This document shows, in pieces, positions 34,689 through 49,200 of a stretch of DNA of 64,000 bases. The translations under genes were made by a program, and so were the position numbers. The notes under the pieces are model-generated. The model was not told the DNA's origin, searched no databases, and saw nothing but the letters and a program-made list of their open reading frames with translations. Origin of the DNA: Eimeria necatrix (taxonomy: Eukaryota; Apicomplexa; Conoidasida; Eucoccidiorida; Eimeriidae); NCBI RefSeq assembly GCF_000499385.1, contig NW_013652307.1, positions 1 through 64,000 on the forward strand, written 5' to 3'. Positions within the stretch are counted from its first letter, which is position 1, and the number at the start of each line of letters is the position of its first letter.

Positions 34689-37197
34689 TCAAGAGTGTCA
34701 CTCTACATAAGTCCCTTGGCAGCTTCTGCAGTTTCGCGGCCTATCCATGCAGATGTGCATTTAATTCAATGTTCTTAGTTATGTTAATTGTCTTTGGAAA
34801 GATATTTTCGAGTAAGTTGACGTATGTACTTGCTTTTGTTCACGTAATAATGCAGTTCACATTCTCTCCCTGCCCAGTTCCTTCAGTACAATCACCACAT
34901 ATTTTCGTGGGTACAGATCAGCGATTTCAGCGTGCGCTAACTGTTTCGGTGGCACGAGCACGTAGAAGTAAATACATGAATTTGTATTTATGTGAGCATG
35001 TGCTTTCATGCTTGCTGCAGTTGATGCACATGAGAATGCAGCAAAGTCCCTGGGATTTGAAATGGTTGTTGTTTGCGCAGAACGGGGTGAAGGGGAAGTC
35101 ACTGGGCACTATTGCTGTGGGTTTGTGAAGTGCAGATGCTGGAGCAACTGCGTTCTTTAAGAGCTTAGGCGCTGGCTCTCTCTTTTCTGCTGTAATCCCC
35201 CGGCTCAGCGCCAGCGTTCACAAACAGGGGGTGTGTTCGCAACTAAGGTACACGTTGGCGTTCTCAGGCGTAAATGTTTACAAATATGTGGGCCTCAACA
35301 CACCAGCCTCTGAATATAGATATATCTAATATATTTTTTTGAATGTTTGCGGTTTCATTTGTATGTGGGATGGGCAGAGGGATGCGGCTCGCCTGCTACT
35401 TGCTGAGTGTTGATCAGCGCATATGTGCAGGTGCACATGACGGCACATAAGTTAGCTCGAGCCTACACATATGAAACGCATGCAAAGATCTTTGTCAAGG
35501 TTGCAAAGAGTCTTCGCTACCAAAAGATAGACCAGCGAACCGGCTCGCGAGAGTTCTGTCGGTCTGTGCCTTAGTCGCGGGGCTGTTTCTAGTTTAAAGC
35601 GCCGCTTGCCTTCTTCTTTCGCTGCTCCTTGGCTCTTTGTCTTTTTGCACTTGCAAAGTGCCTATTGAGGCTCTACTGACCACGTAAATATGCTAGATAT
35701 GCAACGCATGCACAGGCGGGAGACTGATTTTTTTTTTTCGAGCTCTTTCGAAGGCGTTTTGCTACACGCCCAAGATGGTTGCCGGAGATTAAAGAGTAAT
35801 GAAAGGGCTAGTGAAGCTAAGTAATATAGTGGATGGGCTCTGAAGTAGACTTCTGCAGATTACGGCGTAGTAGGTGATTATAGATGGCTTAGGACCCGAC
35901 AGGTGGAATCCCAGGTACTGAAACAACGCTCATGATGAGAGTGGGATCCCGATACTAAAACAACACTCAATGAGAGGTTTTAGGGACCTCGTGCATATAG
36001 GAACAGCTCCGTGTATGAGTGCTACTACTGAATCATTTTAGAAGTAGAAGCAGCAGAATGAAAAGGCATCTGCAGCAGAATGCAGGACGCGGCGGCATGT
36101 ACTCGTTATATGTAGTCCGGGCAATCAAGATAAGGCACCTACGGACTGTCCTGCCGAATCATGCTGCTTCCGCACCTAACGATTACTTCATATATTCAAC
36201 TTGTGGAAAACCCAATTTCTCAGTGGCTTGCTGACAGCATCAGCAGGCCCCGCCTAATCCTTAACCTACACATGTATCTCATTCAACCGGAGAAGTTCAC
36301 CCACTGGTTCGATAGAGAAATACCTTTTAATTGTTCCCTCACAATCAATAATGAGCTCTTCTCATTAAAGTGGGGTTCAAGCAAGCAGCAACACGCAGCG
36401 AATGCCTTCGCTTCTTCAGAAGACTGGCTGCTTCGGTTGAATGCTGACTTGCAGCGTGGCTAGCCTCCGTCTGTAAAGTAAGCATGATTTGATTTTTCTT
36501 AAAAGTGTTATTGGCATTTTTATTCTTGTAATTTCAATTAGTGATGCAATAAAAGCAGAAGACAGTTTCAGCGCTGCGGTGTTCGCGCAGAACGAACCCG
36601 GTAGGCTCCCAAGGTCACCTCTGTTACGAAGGCGTTTGCCTGCAACGTGGTTTCCATATGGGGGGAGTACTTGACAATTACAAAGCATATGCAATAAACA
36701 TACTAAGAGAAGAAATCTCACAGTGCATATGGTGTGTCAGAGGCCGAATTGGGGAAGCCCCGGGTGCGTCCTGCGCAGCGCATCTGAGACTATTCGTGTC
36801 TGCGCGGTTGTTTAGTCCCAAGTACCCTGAGGATTAAGGCACAGGGTTTCGGGTTCACGCTTAGCACAAAAACTCTATAAATGTTCACAAGGTGGCATTT
36901 TGTGGAAATGCCTGCATGAGCCTCCCCTTCCCGCCGTTGCTGCTGCGCCGCTGAGGCCAACTGCATTGCCTTGAGTTTCATTGCCTCTTCCGGCAGCCCC
37001 ACGCGGCAGCAGCACAAGACCGCCTAGCGCCAAAGTTAGCTCAAGGCTTTTCTTCCGTAAAAAGACTTTTCTAATTTCTTGTTGTCATCTACTTAATACC
37101 GTACACCGGTATCTACACACAGGAAGCCGAAGCAGGGAGGCACGCAGAACGGCTAGCTAGCCACTTAGGAGCCAGTTTCAGCCCCAGCCAGCAAAAA
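34689..37197. other. intergenic region between the two kinase genes
   Basis: It contains the 3' flank of the giant kinase and the 5' flank of the PKA gene, which lie in the same direction. Near 35,904-35,975 a motif of about 35 bases (GGAATCCCAGGTACTGAAAC and variant) is tandemly duplicated. A run of ten Ts lies at about 35,729. One ATG-initiated frame of 100 codons is listed separately. No CAG tracts and no telomere-like repeats are present. Confidence 0.5.
36161..36463 (+). CDS. small open frame, 100 codons (uncertain)
   Basis: An ATG-started frame codes a mixed-composition peptide with tryptophans and aromatic residues (HWFDREIPFNCSLTINNELF) and no low-complexity run. No signal peptide or known motif is seen, and no splice partner was found. 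An overlapping minus-strand frame of similar length (36,416-36,721) weakens the case. Confidence 0.2.
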   Translation: MLLPHLTITSYIQLVENPISQWLADSISRPRLILNLHMYLIQPEKFTHWFDREIPFNCSLTINNELFSLKWGSSKQQHAANAFASSEDWLLRLNADLQRG

Positions 37198-40047
<2,850 letters not shown>

Positions 40048-40648
40048 AAAGATCCGGCTTGCTTTTCGGAATTCGACGCAAAGAGAAGTACCACGATGCC
40101 GCAAGACTGCCTATGAATGCTTTTAACTCATACAGGCTCACTTATCAGACAACGCTTCAAGTGCTACTTTCCCCTGCACGCACCCAATCCGCTATATTCT
40201 GGCGGATCTTCACATGCCTTCCATTGCTTGTCTTGCCCTGATGCATTGAAGAAGTTCGTCTCTAACTCGTCGTGTTGTGCTCGCAATTTCGAACAGAGTG
40301 CATCACAGCTTTTCCCAATACTCAGGAACTGCATTGTTGCCAGATAAGTCTTTGCTGGTCAAGCTTTTGCTGTTCCCTGTAAAGAATCTCAAGGACGATT
40401 ATTCCCTTTGTAATCTCATTTAACGCAGAGCGTTTAGGCGTATCTTCCTTGCTGCTTCATGGTGATAGACAACACTATACGCCTGCAACTCAGTCACTCG
40501 AGTCACCGAAATCTCGCACTCTACGAATAATTGTCAATAGGGTGCCTCGCCCTGTAACTTCATAGCTTCCTTCATTCTCCAGTTTCACATTATTCTCCTA
40601 GTCACTAGCCACACAATCCAGAAATTGAGTTTTGGAAGGTGAACCAAG

Positions 40649-40825
40649 AATGCCGGAAGGCGCGAGAGAAGCCGAAGGCGCGAGAGAAGCCGAAGGCTTC
40701 TCTCACGCCTTCCGGCATTCGAAGCGCCTTGGCTCTTTGAATGAAGAGCCAAGGCGCTTCGCGAAATTAACGCGAAGCGCCTGGGTTCTTCATTCAAAGA
40801 GCCAAGGCGCTTCGCGTTAATTTCG
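40649..40825. repeat. cluster of three consecutive inverted repeats
   Basis: Three adjacent stems are directly visible. Stem a: 40,649-40,674 against 40,695-40,720, 26-bp arms with one mismatch, enclosing a 20-base partial duplicate of the arm. Stem b: 40,721-40,737 against 40,744-40,760, 17-bp perfect arms and a 6-base loop. Stem c: 40,762-40,781 against 40,806-40,825, 20-bp perfect arms. Stems b and c share the GAAGCGCC/GGCGCTTC core, so alternative pairing is also possible. It lies about 600 bases downstream of the PKA stop codon. Confidence 0.95.
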
Positions 40826-40983
40826 TTGGGACCATCAATGGAAGATTCTAAAGAAACATCCTGTTCATTGTGAACCTCTACAAGAGCCGTTCAAGCAGCT
40901 AAACAGGCTTCTCGTTCCTATCTTGTGGGGAAGAATAAATCTTATCTGCTTGAAATAAGCAGCAGACTGCTTGTTTCAAGCAC

Positions 40984-41358
40984 ATGAGGCTCCCTGTTCC
41001 CGTGGCATTCACAAAGATTTTTCTTGTTGAGCGGAAGGGAAGCATTGCGTGCAGTGCTTATCTGCGCGAAAATTCAGTAGATGAGTCGTGCCTGCATGGC
41101 AATTTAATGCGCTCATCCAAGGAAAACATAGTCCACCGATGTTACATAGGCGAGCCGATGTCTCAAAGACTTGTGGCGAGACTCAAGCGAATCTCAAAGA
41201 GCCTTCACACGACTCTTGCAGGTGGCCATCTGCATCAGTCTTCTTGTACTCTACGTTCATTCGCTCCACGATACACCATGCGCTTATTCAGCTACACAGT
41301 TCTGGGCCAGACATTACAGTACCTGCCGCTGCATCAGGCCGCAGCTGGGTGTTGTTAG
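40984..41358 (+). CDS. open frame, 124 codons (uncertain)
   Basis: An ATG-started frame with a mildly hydrophobic N-terminus (MRLPVPVAFTKIFLVERKGS) and mixed composition. It has no known motif, no downstream exon and an overlapping frame of similar length on the same strand (41,088-41,387). It could be part of the PKA 3' flank. Confidence 0.15.
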   Translation: MRLPVPVAFTKIFLVERKGSIACSAYLRENSVDESCLHGNLMRSSKENIVHRCYIGEPMSQRLVARLKRISKSLHTTLAGGHLHQSSCTLRSFAPRYTMRLFSYTVLGQTLQYLPLHQAAAGCC

Positions 41359-42617
41359 CTGCAGTCAACTGCTGTGCGCACGCCTGAGGATTGCACGTTA
41401 AAATGCTGGTACGGTGCAGACCTATCCAATCTGCAGGCGTGCAAACCTTCGAAGAGTATGGTGAAGCGTTACTTCATCACGAGCCTTTCGCTGTGATGCG
41501 AGCGGCGCACCCTGCCACTGCACGCCTGAAACAGCTGTCTTCATCCGCAAAACACACTAAGTGAGTCTCAGTGAGATATGCGCTGCAAAAGAGGCTGAAG
41601 AATTATATTCACCTGTACTTCTACGCCGATCATTGTTTGCTGCTGCGTTCGTTGCACATCTCGTTGCTCTGTTGCTTCCGTTGCAACGTATCTGGTATCA
41701 CCAGTAACTCGACTTTTGGAACTCGCGCGATTTACCTACTAAAGCGATAATACGTTTGAATTCCAGCAGAATGCAATCCTACTTACTAGCTCTTCTCTCA
41801 AGGCTGCATTAAGTCAGGGTTCTCATAGTGTAGGTCTCGTAGTGACTGCTACTCTTGCTTCACGCTTTGATTCATTGTTGCTGCGGCTTGCCGTTGGCTC
41901 CAAAGTTGCAGAGTAACCTGCAAAGGAACATCGCTTTAAAAACTGTAGAGTCAAGCATGCCATTTCGTGTTGCCATGCAGCCTAGAAAATGTTTTATTCC
42001 TTGTTCCTTTTAGAATGCATGCATCACCATGCTCGCATGAATAAACGTTTTACCTCCTGTCCCTTTTAAAATGCATGCCGCGTCATGCCATCTTTCACGA
42101 GCACCTAATGCAAAAACCACTGGCTGACCGCAGCCTCCAGATACGCAGGGAAAATTAGACCACCAGGCAAGGAAAGCAGGACTCCCTTCAAGGCAGCTGC
42201 CGTATCTTCATCAGCACCATAGCATCCACTATGCCTCTGACCCAGCTCGAGCCTCTCAGTTTGTACCACTTTGTACACGCTACAAAGAATTGTAGGTCTC
42301 GCAGAAGTGTCTCAACAGGATCTTAAAACGCGTACCACTTTGCACCTTTAAGACACAAGTGATGTTGCAACACTTACGTGCCGTATCGGCAGCCCGGCTG
42401 GGTGCCTCAATAGTCACTAAGGTAATTGGTTTGGCTGCTCCTGTAGGTAGGCCTCCAGAGGCACTAAAGAGCCTGATGTTTTACGGTTCTTCCAAAAATC
42501 ATTGTCACTCACAAAGTGTGCGGGCTGCCTGATCCCGAGGCATACGTCGACACTTTACATTCCCAGCTCCTCATTGTGTTTCAATTTGTGAACTCATACC
42601 TGTAACATCCTAATCAG

Positions 42618-42878
42618 TCAGCAGGAGCCCAGTGCAGGCATTTTCAGACCAAACAACATGACAAATGCTCGAGCTTCTTCAGGAATGAAATCCTCTTTGA
42701 TAATATACTGTCGCCCGCCCGCTCTACCATCAGCAGTTAAATCGTAGCCGTTCACTAAGCCTCTCACGCTCTGAATACGATGGAAGCTAAATGCGCCAGG
42801 TGTACACTGCTGCCCAGCCCGAAAAAGCTTCCATAAAACACCAGGTACAGACCGCCTTAGCTGCTCTACTGGCCGCAA
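42618..42878 (-). CDS. orphan exon-like frame, no recognised family
   Basis: On the minus strand an 86-codon open stretch of good protein complexity ends with a stop at 42,618-42,620. It includes VPGVLWKLFRAGQQC, LVNGYDLTADGRAGGRQYII and EEARAFVMLFGLKMPALGSC. It starts inside an open frame, not at an ATG. It lies 390 bases beyond the formin stop, so it may be an alternative last exon of the formin gene, the last exon of an unseen gene, or a remnant. Confidence 0.3.
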   Translation of the reverse strand: MRPVEQLRRSVPGVLWKLFRAGQQCTPGAFSFHRIQSVRGLVNGYDLTADGRAGGRQYIIKEDFIPEEARAFVMLFGLKMPALGSC

Positions 42879-43102
42879 GAGGATCTTCCGTTGCTCATTT
42901 TTGCAAGCATCTTAGGCATGACGTTCACGGGTGAGCGGCGTGAACCGTTTCAACCCTCTGTTTAGCGACTTGCGCGTCTCCATTAGTGTAGACTACTCTT
43001 AGTGCTGTATACGCTTCATAGAGAATAAACGGGTTGGAAAACTGGACTCTCAACGCTGACAAATGCTAAGGCCCTCTTTGAGACAGCTCAAAGGTTTTGA
43101 GG

Positions 43103-43162
43103 CTAAGAGCTCCTGTAGAGCGGCCTAGAAGCCTAAGAGCTCCTGTAGAGCGGCCTAGAAGC
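43103..43162. repeat. perfect 30-bp tandem duplication
   Basis: The unit CTAAGAGCTCCTGTAGAGCG plus ten more bases at 43,103-43,132 is repeated without change at 43,133-43,162. It lies just past the formin stop codon, in the expected 3' untranslated or downstream region. Confidence 0.95.
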
Positions 43163-43269
43163 CCCTGACGCTGCAAAGTCGGATGTTTATTGTCGAGTAG
43201 AAACTCTTTACAACTGAAATGAAGCTGTACTTTCACTTCACAATGAATTGCTTCTGTCGTGAGCGGACA

Positions 43270-46200
43270 TTACAATGCTCCACCTGGCCCTGCTGCCGAA
43301 CTAGCACGATCAGGTTCTTGGGCTCCCGCGCTTCCCGCAGGAGAAGCGCTCAACGGACCATCTCCCGTGCCCTCCCCTATGGATGAATCATCGGAGGATG
43401 GCAGTAAAGGCGATGGGTTCGAGCACAAGTCCACACTGGCGTTCGGCATGCCTATTGGAGGTGGTGCTTCGGAGTCAGCATCTGGCAACTGGAGAACTCC
43501 TTGTGCGCCCATGACGGCCCCAGAACTCGTGGAGGACGCGCCTGACGCCTCACGCTTTGGCCGCAGAAGTATACGGTCGGAAGACACGAAATCAAGTAGT
43601 CCTCGCCGCCCGCTAGCGCTACGCAGTTGACGAGGAGCAGCACTCTTCAAGGGGTCGGCATCGCCCTTCTGTAGCTTCCCTGTAGGCCTAATGGTATTTG
43701 AGCTAGGGAGATCAGCAGGTTGCGTATTATACCGACCAAATCGAGAATGTTGCTGATTCGTTGCCGCAGATGCTATTGTGACTCCATTGGAATTAGGAGC
43801 TGTTCTTCCACTATTCAGGTTCCGTGAATGAGAGGGTACCCACCTTTCCAGCGCTGACGAGTCTTTGATGCTGTTGCCGGCGGCGGTGATGTGCCTGCTT
43901 AATGCAGGCAACTCCGTATTCTGGCGATATCGGCCGCTCTTTGTGTGTTGTAGTGGAGGCTTCTGATATGTCAGCAACATTGGGCAACGGAGAGACCGGT
44001 CACTGGAGCGTCTGCTGTCATCGGTGGCGGCATCTTGGTTTTGCCTTGTTTCAACGATCTTACCGAGACTATCCCTTCTTTTCAGCTCTACTGTGCCATC
44101 TTGCCGGCTGGCACGCGCTGCAGCCTCCTGTGCCTTCACCGCTGCCTCAGCTGCTGCTGCTGCAGTATAAGCAGCAGAAACTGCACTAGAAACAGATGAC
44201 CCATCGGACATATCTGACGACGCCGAAAAATGAGCCACAGCCTACAGGGCACACAAAAAGCAGTTGAAGGACGCATAAATGGAGAGCACTAAATTAATCT
44301 TCACGAATATCGATAGCGTTGCCTCGCATGAAATAATCTTACTGTATTATCGCTAACGCCACCAGCGCCTTGTTTCACCGGCCACAAGTGCGCATTGTCA
44401 ACAGTCACAAAGCCAGCCTCGCCATTGTGGCCATTCCAAAGTTCGTTCCTAAACAGCAAGCATTTAAAGTCCCAAAAAACACCATCAAGATCCAGAGGAA
44501 AGCATTCGCTATGTTCAGACGCCACTCAACTCCCACGTGCCATCGGATCATAGGGGCGAGCAGAGAATAGGGCATATGACTTATCATTAATGGCTGGGCG
44601 TCAGAACAACTAACCACGACTGTGTGATAAGAATTACAGCGGCGTGAACATTTTTCACAAGCTGGCATGCCATCTCCAAGCCCCATCCTGTATCTGTTTG
44701 AACATGGCCCGGAGGACTGGCTGCTTCGGGTGCTGGAAGTGTCATGTGTTTCGAAGCCCGCAATTCAGTGGGCCTTTCTTTTTCAGGCGAAGCTAAGGGC
44801 GCGGGAGATGAAGACCGTGAGCCAACCGACGCCGCTCCAAACAAGGTCGATTGCGGAATCATGCAGGAGGGATTTTCCCTCGTGAAGTCCTGCTGGATTG
44901 ACCTGGCCAAGTCAGCGAGCTCACTCTGGCGGTTCTTCAACTCCCTACAATACGACTTGGCTGCAACACATCACATCAAAGTGACAGTAAAGATACTATC
45001 TTCACGCCTGATTCTTCGTGAGAGGAGAAACTCAATTTCTTGAAAGCGCCGGATTCTTCTCATACTCACTTATCGTGATCGCAAGCTCTAGCCCCTCTGA
45101 AGCTGAGCTGCAGTTGTCCTGAAGAAGGCAAGGGAGGAAAGACCCACAGGAGACCACCACTTGCATCTACTGGCACTCCATAGCGCCTCCAAGTGGTATT
45201 TTTGTTCAACGGCAGCAACTGCTAATGGTGCTGATTCTGAGGGAGCCTGATGTTATTCCTAGGAAAAGGGTGGCCCGCCGCGTAGCACCTTATCATTGTT
45301 TTCTGTCACAGGTTCCGAATGCACCCCTTCAACTGGAAGGCTAGGTGACTTTTTGGAAGCCATTTTAAACATCCGTAGGTGCTTCATCATGGTACATTGT
45401 CTCTGCCACTCCCGCAGAAGATAGTGGTTAATTGACTCCACCTCCAAGCAAACTGCACAGCTGCAGCTGCGCGGAATTGCGAGACCCGTTAGGTCCAAGT
45501 CACTGAACGCAGCACCTTGCAGCGCCCCAGTCGCCGAAGAATCGCCGTAGATCTCTTTTCCGAGCAGCTGCGGGATCTCTCCTTGAAAGGTATCACTTGC
45601 GACAGGCGCTTTTTCCCCGCAAGAGCTTGCAACTCCCGCACGGTAAAGGCTGACATGCAACAACGAGAATCCCTTGAGCCCTGGGGGACAGATTTTTGCT
45701 GAATTTGCAAGACAGCCAAAATTAAAGTCTGCGTTGTCCTTCCAGACTTCAAATTTCTCCAGCGCACTATTCAGCTTTGCTTTGTTCACCCATATCTTTG
45801 CGTACTGCAGGTGCGGCTGCAAGCTTCCATCAGCACTGGTCTTGCTGTCTTTTAAATTCGGCTCCATTTCAAAGGAAAAGTCGGTGCGCATCTCCTTGTA
45901 TATTTCAGCACAGATCCTGTATAGTCTCTTCAAAACTGATGACTGCTGAATGCTTACTAAAGCGCCTTCTAACTTGTCCAGGCGGCGGCTCTCAGTCTGC
46001 CACTGCTCATCGAGGCCCAGCAGAAACTGCAGCATGGCCAGGCGCTCACGGACTTGCGGGATTTGGGCTACTAAAATGAACTGCGACAAACAACGTATTT
46101 GCAGGAGAAGAGCTTGCTGTGCAGCTTGGCAGCAGCGCCTTATAGGATCGAAGAAAAATGTGGCAGGGTAAACGCCTACTGAACAGACGACGGCTTCAAT

Positions 46201-49200
46201 GGGAGGATTACCTTTTGCTCAGAGGGTGACAACGTCATCTCGCCAGCCCGCTGCAGTAGACGCTCAGTCGATTCTTCGGATGGCCAGGCGCGTCTTAGCA
46301 CTGCCAAAATTTTTGCCAATGCCTCCGCGTCACCCGTCCAACTGCATCCATTTGATCGGCTTAACGCCTGCCGAAGCACCAAACTGTCCGTACTAGGGCA
46401 CTTCGTAGTGTCGAGCAACTTCTGAGCTGCACGCAGAGTGGTCTCTGGCAATTTGAAGTTTTCTAGCACTGTAGAAAGCAGGTATATGCACTGTCCACTC
46501 TGTCCCAGTGCTTTCATTAGCGCCTCGGATTCTTCCTTCGACAAGGCACTTTTCCTATCACCTATCGGGATCGTCCCAGACTTTTTTCTGGTCTAAACGA
46601 AACAGTCCACAAAAACCCGCACGAATAAATGCACGGCTATAATTGGCCAAACTTGACACGAATACTGTGAAGACACCACACCTCTGAGCTACCGCTAAAC
46701 AGAATAGGCGGCTTACCGCGGACCTGCCGGTTGGAGTAGAGCCTTTGAACAACTGCGAATCGTACTCAGACACAGTATCGCGAGATGCTGAGCAAACCAA
46801 CACAAGCAGCCGAGCAGCAAGTGCATGCGCTTCTGCGGGGTCCTCCTTTACAACAGAACAACTTCGTAAAGGCGCAGCTGGCAGGCTCCCTGGTGGAGTT
46901 ACTGTCCGCCCCTTCCTCATTATCTACTTCAATGGTTTCACGACAGGGAAGCATCCGTGCCTAACTGAAAAGAAGCACTCCTTTTGCAGATGTACCAGAG
47001 TTTGACTCCAGCGCAGTATCCTTTGGAGTGTCACTAGGCATTCCGCCCCCCGAGGCGTGGGAAAGCCTTTGTGTTACAGGGGAGCTCATGCGAAGCTCCG
47101 CCTTCAGCGCGCTTACAGTCCGCTCATCAGTTTCAACTTTCTTTTTTAGCCCAGTCATCATGCGTTTAGACATGTAGACAGCGGCTTTGCATAAAGCCGC
47201 GACATCACTTTTTGAGCTCGAAGGGGCCTTGTCTTCTTGTTGTGAGACCTCATGTGCATGAGCCTGCTCAGTATGAAGTGCTTTTGGCCGGCCGGCGTCC
47301 TGCTGTTGCCTGTTCTTCGCCTCAGCCAGCTCCTTACGAAGCTCATCAATTTCCGCTGCCTTGGCTGCCAAATCGCTAGCTTGCTTTTCAATGATAGAAC
47401 TAGTTTGTTTTGTTTCCTCATCCAAACGATTACAACGGTCCAGTGCTTCCTGTAGCTGTCGGCATAAACTATCGCGCTCCGTCATTAAACTCTTACAGTT
47501 CTCGTCTGTCACGGCTAAGCTTGCTCGGCATTGATCGTACAAAGCGTGTATCTTCGCCTCCCCCTCTCTTGACACCAAAAGCTCCGCGTTCAGATGCCTT
47601 TGCTGTTTTTCATGCTTCTCAGTTTCCTGCTGCAGGTGAAGCATTTCTTCCTGTGTCTCACGTAGTTTGCTTTCCAGCTCTTCTATTTTGTTTACTGCCT
47701 CCTGCAGCAGACGATTAGCATCTCGCAGTTGTTCCGCGTAGAAACTTTCCTCCTGGTTTTGTAACTTCTGCTTTAGAGCTTCCCCGATTGTTTCCTGTTG
47801 CGCCTCTTTTGTAAGCAGGGATTCCTCTTGCACCAGATCCTGCCTCCGTGGCGCTTCACCAGCCGCTGAGGAAACCGTCGAAAATTCTGTGCGCAACTTC
47901 GTCTCTGGCTTCTCAAGGTCTGTCGCTCTGATGCTTTCGCTCTTTGCTCTCAGGCTTCCTTTCTGGGCTTCGAGTCTATCGAATTGCAGCTTTTCCTGTA
48001 GTTTCGTGCAGCTTTCTTCGGCCAGCTCGGCCCTTCGTCGTTCTCTTTTTAGCGTGGCTTGCAGTTCAGAAACCATCAAGCTTTGCTCTTGCAGTCGCTG
48101 CCACAGTGCATTCGGTGTTTGACAGTCGCTCCCTGCAGAGCTGTTACGCGACGTCCATTTGCCGCGCGTGCAGCCTAAAGTCGGTGTCTCGTAGTCAACA
48201 GATGCAACGCTGGTAGGGAGCAAAACCCTCCTACGATATCGGAACAGCTTTGCAGCCAAGCGCCACATGACGTGCAAGGCAGCAGCGGCCAAAATGCATC
48301 CCACCATTGAGCCGACAGCCACGGGGTCTATTATTTTGAGCGGCTGTGAGCGCTGCAGCATGAGGGCGGGTTCACGCAGAGGAGGAGGCCACGTCAGCAA
48401 AGCTGCAACTTGTGCAGAGGGCAGCCGCAGCAGTAGCAATGTTGACAGGACAGAGAGCCGCAGGGGTTGAAGTGTGGTCCAAGTAAACATGACGAATTCG
48501 CGGTCTGGCAGGAGGAGGACCCAACATGTCAGACAAGCAGCCAAAATCTCGAGACCCGCAGCACCCCGGTTGCTACCAGCACTGGCGCTCTCACTCACTG
48601 ACGTGCTATTTTCGCCGCGGTTAGGGGCGGACGCAGTCGTGACACGGTCAGAACGTCTGCCTACGAGCTTCCGCACAACGAATATCAACAGGGCAATAAC
48701 TCTAAAAGCGAGTGCTGCGGCTACACACAGCAGCGATAGCACCACAAATGTCACGGCGAAAGCAGTGAGCGCACTCTTGCTCCCAACTGCCACATAGCCC
48801 ATCAACTTGCTCATGAGGCCACTATCGATGACGAATCCTGAAGCGATGAAGCGCTGCCTGAGTGCTGAAGGAACAGCGAGACACAGCCTGTTCACGATGG
48901 TGGAAAGGGAGTAAACAAGCATCAGCATAAGCGCCAAGCAGTAGTGTCCCATCTCCAGGACGCTCTCCTGTTCGTCAAAAGCTATATGAGTCTGTTGTTC
49001 CCTGTCAGGCCATGCAGGGGACACGTCAACATCTCTGTTGCCGACATCTCGACTGCTGCCGCAGAGAAAAGTGTGGGCAGCGCTGGGAAGGCTTCGCACT
49101 GCACTTCGGATAGCATTTCTAAACCAAACCGCCCACCAGAACTCCGTGCCCGTGTTATCTCCCGGCATGTCTGGAGCGTCTGTAGCGTTGCAGGTTCCAC

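Larger units (their letters stand above)
40048..43269. other. intergenic region between convergent PKA and formin genes
   Basis: The PKA gene (plus) and formin gene (minus) converge on this 3.2 kb, so it holds both 3' ends. It contains the inverted-repeat cluster at 40,649-40,825, a 30-bp tandem duplication at 43,103-43,162 and a diverged repeat around 42,000-42,080 (two copies of CCTTTTAAAATGCATGC type). Two weak coding candidates are listed separately. No CAG tracts. Confidence 0.5.
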
